Shown piece by piece: positions 37,701 through 46,296 of a stretch of 64,000 nt of DNA. Under the pieces are notes generated by a model. That model did not search any database. It saw only the letters and a program-made list of their open reading frames with translations, and had not been told where the DNA came from. Each line of letters starts with the position of its first letter. Position 1 is the first letter of the stretch. This DNA is from Phycisphaerales bacterium (GTDB lineage: Bacteria > Planctomycetota > Phycisphaerae > UBA1845 > Fen-1342), in assembly GCA_016710275.1 (NCBI GenBank), contig JADJXS010000001.1, positions 3,534,001-3,598,000 on the forward strand, given 5' to 3'. The position numbers and the translations under genes are program-made.

Positions 37701-38846
37701 ATGCCCGTCACCGCCCCGCTGCGCATCGCCCTGGTCGTGACCGACCTGAATCCCGGCGGAACCCCGCTGCGCATCGCCCGGCTGGCAGGCGGGCTGCGAA
37801 GCCTGGGGCAGCGCGTCGCCGTAATCGGCATGGGGGTTCGCGGGCCGGTGGCCGACTCCCTGCGCGACGAGGGCATCCCGGTCTTTACGGCCGATGCGCG
37901 CGGTCCGCGCGATTTCCGCGCCGTTCTGCGACTTTGCGCGATATTCCGCAACATTCGGCCGCAAATCGTGCACGCCACGCTCACGCACGCCAATCTCTCC
38001 GCCCGCGCGGCCGGAATGCTGTGCGGCGTGCCGGTTGTCTCCGCCACCGCCACGATTGAAGTCGAGCGCCGCTGGCATGCCTGGGCCGAACGGCTCACCC
38101 GCCACTTCGACCGCGCGCACCTCGTGAACAGCGCCGCGGTCGCGCGACATGCAGCGCGCGCTTTCGGCCGCAGCCCGCGGCGCGTGCTGAACCTCGGACC
38201 GGCGCCTTCCGGCGAGGCGGCGCGGCGCATCAGCGATCCGGCCGAGCGCGCCCGGCTCAGGAGCGAGACGCGCGCAGCACTGGGCATCGGCGAACACGAG
38301 TTCGTCGTGCTGTGGGCGGGACGCTTTGATCCGGTCAAACGCATTGAGCTGGCGATCCGCGCCGTCGAGAGCCTCGCCGATCGTCCGTCGCGCCTGCTGC
38401 TGGCGGGCGATGGCGCGTCGCGCCCCGACGTCGAGCGCGAGTTGAGGTTGTCGAGCGCCGCGGCGCGCACGCACCTGCTCGGTTGGCAGCCGGACCTGGC
38501 TCCCTGCTACGCGGCCGCCGACGTGCTGCTGCTCACCTCGCGCACCGAGGGCATGCCCAACGCCGTATTGGAGGCGATGGCGGCGGGCCTGCCGATCGTT
38601 GCCGGCGATATCGCCCCGATTCGCGAAGTGTGCCGCGACGGAGTCGAAGGGCTGCTGATCGGCGAGGAGCGACCCGGCGGCTTTGCGGCGGCGCTGCGCC
38701 GCCTGTGCGACGACGCCGCGCTTCGCCGGTCGCTCGGCACGGCGGGCGCCGCTCGCGTCGCGAACTGGATCGACCCGCTGCATGCCGCGCGAATGGCGCT
38801 GGCCGCCTATCGGCTCGCGCTCGCTCCGCGGTCCGAAGTGATCTGA
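37701..38846 (+). CDS. GT4-family glycosyltransferase
   Basis: A 381-residue GT-B enzyme. N-terminal Rossmann half begins IALVVTDLNPGGTPLRIARL. The C-terminal nucleotide-binding half carries the GT4 signature: VLWAGRFDPVKRIELAIRAV (about 206-225), LLLAGDGAS, then HLLGWQPDL and LLLTSRTEGMPNAVLEAMAA with the conserved Glu pair. The donor and acceptor are unknown. The ATG at 37701 has GGGAG upstream; an ATG at 37665 overlapping the previous stop would add 12 basic residues. Possibly in one operon with the DUF1571 gene and argE. Confidence 0.85.
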   Translation: MPVTAPLRIALVVTDLNPGGTPLRIARLAGGLRSLGQRVAVIGMGVRGPVADSLRDEGIPVFTADARGPRDFRAVLRLCAIFRNIRPQIVHATLTHANLSARAAGMLCGVPVVSATATIEVERRWHAWAERLTRHFDRAHLVNSAAVARHAARAFGRSPRRVLNLGPAPSGEAARRISDPAERARLRSETRAALGIGEHEFVVLWAGRFDPVKRIELAIRAVESLADRPSRLLLAGDGASRPDVERELRLSSAAARTHLLGWQPDLAPCYAAADVLLLTSRTEGMPNAVLEAMAAGLPIVAGDIAPIREVCRDGVEGLLIGEERPGGFAAALRRLCDDAALRRSLGTAGAARVANWIDPLHAARMALAAYRLALAPRSEVI

Positions 38847-38883
38847 TCCGGCCCCGATTCCTGCTCCGCCATCCGGCATTACG

Positions 38884-40062
38884 ATGTCGGGAATGATGCA
38901 GCCCGCCCTCGATGACGCCGCCCTGCTGGCGCGACTGGTCGCCTTTGAGACCGTCAGCGGGCGGTCCAACGTCGCACTTTGCCGATTCATCGCCGATTAC
39001 CTCGAGCGCTGCGGAGCCGTCGTCGAGCAATTGCCCGGAACCGGCGACGACCGGTTGAACCTTGTCGCACGCGTCGGCCCGTCCTCGGCCGATGCGGCGC
39101 GCGACGGGCTGGTGCTGTGCGGGCATTCGGACGTGGTGCCGGCCGACGAGCCGGAGTGGGAGGGCGATCCCTTCACGCTGCGCGAGGCGGGCGAACGGCT
39201 GATCGGCCGCGGCGCCTGCGACATGAAGGGCTTCGTCGCGCTGGCGGTCAACCGCGTAGCGCGCGCCGCCGCCGCCGGATCGACGCTGCGCCGCCCGCTG
39301 TACCTGCTGCTGTGCTGCGACGAGGAGATCGGTTCGCTCGGAGCGCGGGTTTTTGCCCGGAACGCCGCTCAGATCGCCTTGCTGCCGCGGAATGTGCTGA
39401 TCGGCGAGCCGACGGCCGGGCGCGTCGTCCGCATGCACAAGGGACACCTGAAGCTGGCGCTGCAGGTCAGCGGCCGCGCCGCGCACAGCGGTCTGCCGCA
39501 CCTGGGCGTCAGCGCGATCGACGGTGCGACCGACGTGCTGTTGGCGCTGCGCCGCGCTGCGGCGCAGCTCGCCGGGATTCGCACCGACACGTCGGCGTTT
39601 TTCCCCGAATGCCCCTATCCGGCACTGAACGTCGGGCTGATCCGCGGCGGAGCGGCCGTCAACGTCGTGCCCGCCGATTGCCGCATCGACGTCGGCGTCC
39701 GGCTGCTGCCCGGGCAGGCCGCGCCACTCGCGCTGGAGGTCATTCAAGCCGAGCTTGCGGCACTGCCCGCAGAACTGCGACAGCGGGTGCGAGTGGACGT
39801 CACCAATGACAATCCGCCGATGCTTTGCCCGGTCGATGCGGAAATTCATCGCGCACTGGCGGCGATCGTCGGGCAGAGTGACTCGCTGGGCGTCTCGTTC
39901 GCCAGCGACGCGGGGGTGCTCTCCGAAGCGGGGCTTTCGTGCGTGTTGTGGGGACCGGGGGAGATGGATCGCGCACATCGCCCGAACGAGTACATCACGC
40001 GCGGCGAGCTTGCCGCGGCCGGGGACGTGCTGGATCGCCTGATCCGGCAGTTCTGTTTCTGA
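38884..40062 (+). CDS. argE: Acetylornithine deacetylase
   Basis: A zinc-dependent M20-family amidohydrolase that removes acetyl from N-acetylornithine in arginine synthesis. Its 392 residues have the ArgE order: GHSDVVP (His and Asp ligand region), RGACDMKGF, CCDEEIGSLGA with the catalytic Glu pair, and HRPNEYI at the C-terminus. GEPTAGR and a dimerisation domain with AHSGLPHLG are also visible. The M20 family includes succinyl-diaminopimelate desuccinylase (DapE), but RPNEYI and overall pattern favour ArgE. It is convergent with the haloperoxidase gene. Confidence 0.88.
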   Translation: MSGMMQPALDDAALLARLVAFETVSGRSNVALCRFIADYLERCGAVVEQLPGTGDDRLNLVARVGPSSADAARDGLVLCGHSDVVPADEPEWEGDPFTLREAGERLIGRGACDMKGFVALAVNRVARAAAAGSTLRRPLYLLLCCDEEIGSLGARVFARNAAQIALLPRNVLIGEPTAGRVVRMHKGHLKLALQVSGRAAHSGLPHLGVSAIDGATDVLLALRRAAAQLAGIRTDTSAFFPECPYPALNVGLIRGGAAVNVVPADCRIDVGVRLLPGQAAPLALEVIQAELAALPAELRQRVRVDVTNDNPPMLCPVDAEIHRALAAIVGQSDSLGVSFASDAGVLSEAGLSCVLWGPGEMDRAHRPNEYITRGELAAAGDVLDRLIRQFCF

Positions 40063-40108
40063 TCCGCCGGCGTCCGCGCAGGCTCGCTGCGCGCACTGCT
40101 ACTCTCCG

Positions 40109-40151
40109 AAAAACGACCCGCCCCGGCGAAGCTCACGCCGCACCGGGGCGG
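40109..40151 (-). terminator. Rho-independent terminator between convergent genes
   Basis: Arms CCGCCCCGG (40118-40126) and CCGGGGCGG (40143-40151) pair over 9 bp. On the minus strand the stem is followed by GTCGTTTTT, so it ends the haloperoxidase transcript. It also lies downstream of argE and may work in both directions. Confidence 0.65.
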
Positions 40152-40194
40152 ATCCGGATGACTCGGGAACGAGCGACTCGGTCTGGGCGCCCCG

Positions 40195-41832
40195 CTACTT
40201 TCGGCCTTCCCAGTACGCACGCGCCTTGGCGAGCGCCTGGCGACCGATCTCCGTACCGGCGCGCCGGCTGCGGATGTCATCCTCCAGAATGTGAATTCCG
40301 CCGTAGATTCGCGAGATGCCTGCTTCGTCCGCTGCGTCCTGCAGCGTGTTCCAGCGCAGCGTCACCGGTGCCGACGGCGAGCTCTCGAATGAATTTCCGC
40401 CCGGCAGGACGACATGCTGGCCGAGCACATCCGCAATCCCATCGCGGTTGAAATCTTCGTTGTACAGGATGGTCTCGCCGCCATCATAAAGCACATTCGT
40501 GCCTGCAAAGCCGGAGATGACCGCCGCCGCGGATGCGCTGAAGCAACTGTGGCCGGACGGATAACCGGGGAACGGCGGCGTGACGAACGTGGACAATTGG
40601 TAGGGCTGCCAATCCTCGCCGTCGATCTCCTGCGTGCCGCGATTCGGCCCTGCCCACGAGCGAATCTTCTGCCCGAAGTACTTGTGGCGGATCACGGACA
40701 CCGGCCGCGATGAATCATAGTGGCGCTTCGCCTCCCAGGTGGCGATGCTCGCGTCGAACAGCGCGCCGCCCAGTGCGAAAAAGAGCTTCACATCGTCGTC
40801 CAGCGTGTGGCGATCACGAAAGCAGATACCGTGGCAGAGCGCATGCCAGTGCCCCGGCGGAGTCTCGGAGCGTGGGCCATCGGCCCAGAACTCCGCTATG
40901 ACTTTCCGCTCATCCGTCAGGAATTCGCTGGTCGCAAGCACCTCGTCAAACTGGCGGTTGAAAATTTCGTCGTTGGTGCCGGTCTCACCGAGCGCCGTGG
41001 TGTACGGGTCGTTCGACCCTGCCAGGGGCGGCGGCGGAGCGCGGAACTGGTCACCACTCGTCAACGCAAAGGGCGTTACAGCACCCCAGTGCGGCGTCAG
41101 AAACGCCTGCGTCGTGAAGGATGCCGGGTTGCTGTGGTCGACGATTGGCACGCCATCCGCATCCCGTACCACCCCGGTCGGCACGCGCAGCGGCTGCCAG
41201 CGATTCACGTCGAAATCGGCGCCACCGGGAGCGCGACCCGTCGAGGGATCGCCGCTGTTCTTCGGCGCGTACAGCGCGGGATACTTGTCCGAGGTCACCT
41301 GCGCGAAGTTGCCGGCCTGGTTCGATCCGTCATTGAGGCGAAAATCGAGGACCGCCTGCGCCGCGACATTGCCCACGCCCGCGGGGGTGGAAGTGTCGGT
41401 CGAGTCGCTCGGCTCGTAACCCAATTCGCGCAGCAGCCGCGTAAACGACCCCGTGCTCGCCTCATGAGCGGCGAACTGGTTGCGCAATGCGCGATACGCC
41501 GCGTAGCTGACCGCGGCGCGCTTGTTCGCCTCGGTGCGCTCCGACGCGGGTCGGCGCAGCGATCCGCCCAGTTGCGTGCCGTTGGCCTTCGAGTCGTACG
41601 CCGCCCAGGCGTCGAACATCGCGTTGTGCACGATGAACAGCGAGCGGCTGATGACGGTCGGTCGCGGCGCCCCGGCACGGACGGCCGCCAGCATCGCCTC
41701 GTTCCACGTCACCACCGCGGTCGGCTCGACGATCACTGTCGTCGGATCCACCAGCGCCAGGTTCGGGCAGCCGCCCGCCAGTGCCAGAAGGGCTGCACCG
41801 GCCGCGGCCAGCGCCAATCTCATGCGTCTCAT
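40195..41832 (-). CDS. Vanadium-dependent haloperoxidase-like lipoprotein
   Basis: A 545-residue protein of the PAP2/vanadium haloperoxidase superfamily, anchored by a lipobox (LAGGC, Cys near residue 22). The vanadate-site pattern is seen: KRHYDSSRPVSVI near 360, PGYPSGHSCFSASAAAV near 424-440, and SRIYGGIHILEDD near 508-520, which carry the expected Lys/Arg, Ser-Gly-His, Arg and His ligands. A lipoprotein form points to a role at the cell surface. Oxidation of halides or phosphatase-like chemistry cannot be told apart from sequence. The ATG has GGGAG nearby; it ends at a terminator. Confidence 0.78.
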   Translation of the reverse strand: MRRMRLALAAAGAALLALAGGCPNLALVDPTTVIVEPTAVVTWNEAMLAAVRAGAPRPTVISRSLFIVHNAMFDAWAAYDSKANGTQLGGSLRRPASERTEANKRAAVSYAAYRALRNQFAAHEASTGSFTRLLRELGYEPSDSTDTSTPAGVGNVAAQAVLDFRLNDGSNQAGNFAQVTSDKYPALYAPKNSGDPSTGRAPGGADFDVNRWQPLRVPTGVVRDADGVPIVDHSNPASFTTQAFLTPHWGAVTPFALTSGDQFRAPPPPLAGSNDPYTTALGETGTNDEIFNRQFDEVLATSEFLTDERKVIAEFWADGPRSETPPGHWHALCHGICFRDRHTLDDDVKLFFALGGALFDASIATWEAKRHYDSSRPVSVIRHKYFGQKIRSWAGPNRGTQEIDGEDWQPYQLSTFVTPPFPGYPSGHSCFSASAAAVISGFAGTNVLYDGGETILYNEDFNRDGIADVLGQHVVLPGGNSFESSPSAPVTLRWNTLQDAADEAGISRIYGGIHILEDDIRSRRAGTEIGRQALAKARAYWEGRK

Positions 41833-42119
41833 CGTGACTCCCTGTCAAACCGGACTTCAACCCGATAGCCGATCACCCATACCCACACAGCGGTATCGAC
41901 CGGCCATTGCTCCCGTTCGAACAGACGCCATCGTAGTGGTAAAGAATTGCGAAGACTGGCACCCTCGGCAGTCGCTGGAACCGATTCCGGCCGCGCCCGC
42001 CGAAACGCTTGATCGGGTTGGCTCAGTATCGGACCCTGGGATGACCTCGCTGGTCGCGGCGGCCGGGGGCTTCCGCAACTGGTCAGACGAGCATCGGAAG
42101 GGGCCTAGGAAGCGGCGGG

Positions 42120-43064
42120 TCAGGGGGCGGTATTCGGGAAAGCCGGCCCCGCACCGGACGAAAGCGAAAGGAACGGATCGACGTCGAAGTTGTTTACGAT
42201 TCCGTCTGCGTTGCAATCCGACGTATCCGTCTCACAGTGCGGGTAGAGGGCCGCAAACACTTCCGGCGTGAGCATGGCCGTCACGAAGGCGTCAATGTCG
42301 AATCCGTTGATCCGGGTATCACAGTTGGAGTCCCCTTTGGGAAACTCGCGGCCGAACAGGCTTAAGCGCCCCGAACAGGTGGCCCGGTCGCCGGCGGTCA
42401 GAGAGAACGCCATCAACACGCTGGCATCCCGCGCTGCCGTGAAAATGCTGCGCGTTCCGCGGGCCGGGTCGTTCTGCCAGCCGCTGACGGTGCCGTCGGC
42501 CGAGACAATCAACTGATTGACCAGTTGTGTGAGCTGAAAGCCGTCGGGGGCCAGGCCGTCCACCATGGCGCGAAAGGCGCCGCTGCCGGGCTGCCCGAGC
42601 GACGCGAGCCGGGCGCCGTCCCAGTTGAGATCCCGGACCGTAAACCCTGCGTAAGCGTGCATCTGCCCGACGTCGGCGGAAATGACGGGGAACCCGACCC
42701 AGGGACCGGCAACCGAAAGATACGATTCGTAAGCGCCCGCTTCGATGACGATGTCCAGGTTGATTCGCGGCGGGTACATCCGCGCATAGACGGTCGCCGA
42801 AGTCACCGTGGCGATCACGCCCCCGCTGAACACGTCGATGATCGCAGCCGGTGCCGGCAGCGTGTATTGCAGGGTCTGTGCAATCCCGTCATACACGGCT
42901 GCGGACCGCGGAATCAAAAGTGTACCCGACCGCCCGGTCGCGTCCGTTACGGACACGCTGAGCGCTTGATCCGAAAACCCGGGTGCGGCCTGCACGGCCG
43001 GCATCAAGGCGACCGCGCACGCGATGAGGCATGCACCGGTGGATATCCGACGTTGCAACGACAT
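42120..43064 (-). CDS. Exported paralogue A with dockerin-like C-terminal module
   Basis: A 314-residue exported protein: signal peptide to about residue 27 (VQA-AP), a beta-rich core of about 210 residues, then a dockerin-like module (residues 240-314). The module has two repeats, GDSNCDTRINGFDIDAF and CNADGIVNNFDVDPF, each like a calcium-binding EF-hand of type I dockerin. The core shares pattern with the three upstream genes: ATGRSGTLLIP near the start, a YPPRINLDIVI strand, GLAPDGFQLTQLVNQL and LTAGDRATCSG. Fourth gene in the array, 44 bases after gene B. GGGAG sits before the ATG. Target unknown; no cohesin was seen in the window. Confidence 0.7.
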   Translation of the reverse strand: MSLQRRISTGACLIACAVALMPAVQAAPGFSDQALSVSVTDATGRSGTLLIPRSAAVYDGIAQTLQYTLPAPAAIIDVFSGGVIATVTSATVYARMYPPRINLDIVIEAGAYESYLSVAGPWVGFPVISADVGQMHAYAGFTVRDLNWDGARLASLGQPGSGAFRAMVDGLAPDGFQLTQLVNQLIVSADGTVSGWQNDPARGTRSIFTAARDASVLMAFSLTAGDRATCSGRLSLFGREFPKGDSNCDTRINGFDIDAFVTAMLTPEVFAALYPHCETDTSDCNADGIVNNFDVDPFLSLSSGAGPAFPNTAP

Positions 43065-43108
43065 GGAGACTCCCGGCAATCGTGATCCGCGATTCGCGAT
43101 TCGCGGCT

Positions 43109-44041
43109 TCACGGGAGATCGGACGAAGGCAACCCGATCCCGAGGAATTCGAGAAAACTGTCCGTGTCGAAATTGTTGATCACGCCGTCCAGATTGCAGT
43201 CCGCCGACTGAACGTCGCAATCGGGGAAAGCGGCGGCATAGGCGGCCGGGTCCAGCAGCGCGAGAATGAACGGGTCGATGTCGAAACTGTTCACCAGCCC
43301 GTCGCAGTTCATGTCGCCCAACGGATGCGTCGTTCCGCTCACGTCGAACCGCGTGGTGCAGGTGGCACGGTCGCCCGGAGAGAGCGTGAACAGCATCGCG
43401 CCATTGACGCTCTTGATGGTCGCGCCGACCGGCCGATACCCGGAAGGCGGATCATTTTGAAAGCCGGAGCCGGTCGCACCCGCGCTGGCGCTGACGGTGG
43501 CGACCAGGTGCGAAAACTGCGAGCCGGTCGGAAACGGGCCGTTATAGACCGCGCGATAGGCGCCCGAGCCGGGCGGCCCGACGCCGGTCAGCAGCGCGCC
43601 GTTCTCGTTCATGTCGCGCACCGCGAATGACGCGAACGCGCGCCCCTGCGCATGCATCTCGTCAATCGGTGGACACTTGACCGTGCTGGAACGCACCAGC
43701 ACCGTGCAGGTGGCCGAGCCGGCGTCGATCGTGGCGTTCAGGTATGCCCGCGGCGGATACACCCGTGCCTGCACGGACAGTGATCGAACCGTCGCCACCG
43801 TCGCGGCGCTGCCCGCGTCAACGACCGCAAACGGCGTGCTGGTGCTGTACGACACTGAACGAAGAACGGAATCGTACGTGCCGACGGCAAACGGAATCGC
43901 GGCAGTACCGCTGCGTCCGAGCGAATCCGTGATTTCTATCTCAATCAGGTTGGGACTGAACGCGGTATCGACCGCTCCTGCGCTGCCGCCGGTCGCCACG
44001 GTTGCGGCGAACACCAGACAGCGCCGGATGAATCCGTGCAT
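43109..44041 (-). CDS. Exported paralogue B with dockerin-like C-terminal module
   Basis: A 310-residue protein, closest to paralogue A. Signal peptide near residues 1-22, then the shared core: SLGRSGTAAIPFAVG, YPPRAYLNATI, GSGAYRAVYNGPFPTGSQF, FQNDPPSGYRPVGATI and LSPGDRATCT. The C-terminal dockerin-like module has GDMNCDGLVNSFDIDPF and CNLDGVINNFDTDSF repeats. Cys pairs (TATCT...C and the module Cys) may form disulfides in the periplasm or outside. GAGGAG precedes the ATG. A strong hairpin at 44097-44129 lies upstream, so it may be partly separated from gene C. Confidence 0.7.
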   Translation of the reverse strand: MHGFIRRCLVFAATVATGGSAGAVDTAFSPNLIEIEITDSLGRSGTAAIPFAVGTYDSVLRSVSYSTSTPFAVVDAGSAATVATVRSLSVQARVYPPRAYLNATIDAGSATCTVLVRSSTVKCPPIDEMHAQGRAFASFAVRDMNENGALLTGVGPPGSGAYRAVYNGPFPTGSQFSHLVATVSASAGATGSGFQNDPPSGYRPVGATIKSVNGAMLFTLSPGDRATCTTRFDVSGTTHPLGDMNCDGLVNSFDIDPFILALLDPAAYAAAFPDCDVQSADCNLDGVINNFDTDSFLEFLGIGLPSSDLP

Positions 44042-44096
44042 GAGAGGGGACTCCTCAGTGAGGGGTGCAACCGCACGCGAGTCCGCATAAACCGCG

Positions 44097-44129
44097 TCAT
44101 CCGGCCGGCGCGACGCGTCGGCCGGATGA
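44097..44129 (-). terminator. Strong hairpin between paralogues C and B
   Basis: Arms from TCATCCGGCCG and CGGCCGGATGA extend through an inner GCGC/GCGT stretch to a 15-bp stem with one G-U pair and a three-base loop. On the minus strand only a short GGTTTATG follows, so it may be a partial terminator or an RNA stabiliser. Confidence 0.5.
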
Positions 44130-44166
44130 CCCGTGCTTTCCTGCGATTTCGAAGGGACAAGACGGA

Positions 44167-44955
44167 TCAGCGGCGGCGAAGCGCCAGCGCCGCAAGGCCA
44201 AGCAGGCACAGCGAGGCCGGCTCAGGGACGATGCGGTAGTCCGTCGTGCCCGAAGCCGTGTCGCGGCGCGTGAGCGTGAACTCGACCTGCGCGCTCATGT
44301 CCGAAACCGAACCGACGATCGGATTGTTGAACGAGTCCGTGCTGGACACGCTGCCGCCCGCACCCGCGGAGAATGTGTCGATCAGCTCGGCGTAGGTCGT
44401 GCCGGTCGGAACGAAACCGTTGTACTCCGAGCGATACTGCCCCGCGCTGGTGAGCAGACGGCCCATCGTTGCGCCGTTGAAGCCGAAGGAGTCGGTGACC
44501 GTGAGCGTGCCGCTGGTCTCGGCCAACGGGTTGACGAGCGTCGGGAAGCTGAGCAGCGCGGACTGAACCAGGAAGGTCGTCGTCGCAGCGTTGCCGGCAA
44601 CCAGCGTGAATCCGAGGTTGACCTGGGGATCCTCGACCAGCTCAACCTCCGCCGAGCGAAGCTCGCCCAGCACGATCGGCCGACCGTCACCGTCCATCAC
44701 CGGGTTGCCATTCTGGTCACGGGCGAGAATCTCGATGCCCGCATTGCCCTCACCGGCGGCATAGGCCCAGTTGTAGGTGGAACTCTCGATGTTGAAGGTC
44801 GCAGACGGCAGGCCGACGGACCAGCTTCCGCTGTGACCGTCGCTGCTGATCGCCGTGATCTTCAGGATCGTCTCAGACACATCCGCCTGTGCAGCGGCCG
44901 CGCCGAAGACCAATGACCCCACGATTCCGATGCAGGTGCGCTTGAAGCTCGTCAT
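44167..44955 (-). CDS. Exported paralogue C with PEP-CTERM anchor
   Basis: A 262-residue protein: signal peptide (AQA-DV near residue 25), core, then VPEPASLCLLGLAALALRRR, a complete PEP-CTERM tripartite signal (motif, membrane helix, Arg-rich tail) handled by exosortase. The core shares the array pattern: SSDGHSGSWSVGLPS, VNLGFTLVAGNAATTTF, GQYRSEYNGFVPTGTTYAEL, and M-x-x-QVEFTLTRRDTASGT near the end, where A and B have LTAGDRATCSG and LSPGDRATCTT. A good GGAGGAGAGG leader precedes the ATG, and a strong promoter lies about 65-95 bases upstream. No exosortase gene is in the window. Confidence 0.75.
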   Translation of the reverse strand: MTSFKRTCIGIVGSLVFGAAAAQADVSETILKITAISSDGHSGSWSVGLPSATFNIESSTYNWAYAAGEGNAGIEILARDQNGNPVMDGDGRPIVLGELRSAEVELVEDPQVNLGFTLVAGNAATTTFLVQSALLSFPTLVNPLAETSGTLTVTDSFGFNGATMGRLLTSAGQYRSEYNGFVPTGTTYAELIDTFSAGAGGSVSSTDSFNNPIVGSVSDMSAQVEFTLTRRDTASGTTDYRIVPEPASLCLLGLAALALRRR

Positions 44956-45019
44956 ATTCCTCGCCTCTCCTCCGTATTGGGGCGCGCGAAGCGCCCCGTC
45001 GAATTTCTAATGGGGCGAT

Positions 45020-45048
45020 CTTATAGGCACGCCGGGGGGGGATGTCAA
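45020..45048 (-). promoter_or_regulatory. Sigma70-type promoter of paralogue C with a C8 tract in the spacer
   Basis: On the minus strand a perfect TTGACA (45043-45048) is followed by TATAAG (45020-45025) at 17 bases. Eight consecutive C on the minus strand (45034-45041) lie inside the spacer, a site where slippage would change the -35 to -10 distance. Confidence 0.75.
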
Positions 45049-45147
45049 GCAGTACTTTCCGACATATGAGTCCAGGCAAACGCGGTCGGCCGCTCTATAA
45101 AGCGGCTGATATCGCCACAAGCGCCTGCCAATCAAGCACTAACGAAA

Positions 45148-45173
45148 CCGGCCGACCCTTGCGGGCCGGCCGG
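45148..45173 (-). terminator. Hairpin after paralogue D
   Basis: CCGGCCGACCC pairs with GGGCCGGCCGG around a TTGC loop, with one mismatch. On the minus strand a short TTTCGTT follows. Position just after the D stop codon suggests a terminator. Confidence 0.5.
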
Positions 45174-45230
45174 GTCAATTTGTCCAAGCTTCTTGCCGGG
45201 TGCGACTTTGACCCAACCATCGGCCGCCGT

Positions 45231-45989
45231 TTATCGGCGCCGACTGGCCGCCACGATCGCCAGCCCCAGCAGAAACAGGGATGACGGCTCCGGCGTCACG
45301 CCGAACGTCACCGTGCCGTTGGCGATATCGCCGCCGCTGATCTTGAAAAGCAGTTCCTGGCTGAGGCTCGACACGTTGCCCGCAATCAGCGAAGGGCCAG
45401 CGCCTTCGTTCATATCTGCGCTGTTGCTGCCCGGACCCGGAATCGTCCCGAAGCCGCCGACGAGCCGCGAGAAATTGGTCCCCGCAGGGGCCTGGCCGTT
45501 GTAGTAGGTGTGATGCGACTTGGCCAGCGGGCCGTTGGGCGTGTGGGTCGCCCCGTTCTCAGGATTGTCCTGCTCTGTCACGCCCAGCGCTGCGCTGGCG
45601 AAACCCTCCGGCCCGTTGACCGCTCCGAAGGAGAACAGGCCCGAGACGATTCGAAAGGTCGTTTCGCCGTCGAACGCCCCGATCGCATAGCTCATGCTCA
45701 TCTGCTTGAAGTCGGGCAGATCAAACACGGTCAGCGTCGCCTGTGTCAATTGCGCGACCACCGTGATGCCGTCGACGGTATCGACGATGTCCATCGGGGT
45801 GAGCATCAACAACTCGAACGAATCGGCGTCCGGGTAGGATCCGTCCGCGATCGTGAACTCCAGGAACCCGCTGCCGAGTGCGTTGGTCGCCTCAATGCGG
45901 TACACGGTGTTTGACAGAGTGGGAACCGCGGATGCGACGCCCGGGAAGAGCACTGCACAAGCCGTGCAGGCGATCAGAACCTTGCGCAT
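45231..45989 (-). CDS. Exported paralogue D with PEP-CTERM anchor
   Basis: A 252-residue protein, first of the four-gene array. Signal peptide with cleavage near ASA-VP (residue 21), the array core (ATNALGSGFLEFTIADG, FKQMSMSYAIGAFDGETTF, YYNGQAPAGTNFSRLVGGF, LSQELLFKISGGDIANGTV), then the PEP-CTERM anchor TPEPSSLFLLGLAIVAASRRR. The leader GAGGAGAGGAAATA before the ATG is like that of paralogue C. A TTGACG/TATCCT promoter lies about 140-170 bases upstream. A terminator-like hairpin follows, so it is probably transcribed on its own. Confidence 0.75.
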   Translation of the reverse strand: MRKVLIACTACAVLFPGVASAVPTLSNTVYRIEATNALGSGFLEFTIADGSYPDADSFELLMLTPMDIVDTVDGITVVAQLTQATLTVFDLPDFKQMSMSYAIGAFDGETTFRIVSGLFSFGAVNGPEGFASAALGVTEQDNPENGATHTPNGPLAKSHHTYYNGQAPAGTNFSRLVGGFGTIPGPGSNSADMNEGAGPSLIAGNVSSLSQELLFKISGGDIANGTVTFGVTPEPSSLFLLGLAIVAASRRR

Positions 45990-46127
45990 TATTTCCTCTC
46001 CTCGTCCTCAACTCTCGCGCCCCCGACGCCACTCCTCCCATATCGGGGGGATGCTCGGAGACGCCCGCCGCGGCCCCCTCAAGGCCGCAAACACGCCGGA
46101 AGCGCAGAACCTCCGGCCAACGAGGTA

Positions 46128-46156
46128 AGGATACTGTCCGGTAAGGCGGTCGTCAA
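46128..46156 (-). promoter_or_regulatory. Sigma70-type promoter of paralogue D
   Basis: On the minus strand TTGACG (46151-46156) and TATCCT (46128-46133) are 17 bases apart, giving a leader of about 130 bases. Confidence 0.6.
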
Positions 46157-46296
46157 CCTTGAATTCTTAGGGTTCCGTCTCGTTATGCCCCACCCCCTCC
46201 CCGGCCGCGACGCACGCCCTCCGGACGCAACGCCCGCAGATTCGACCGCCGCCCCTCTTTATCCCGGGTTCGTGGGGAGAATCGTTAACAATCTCC

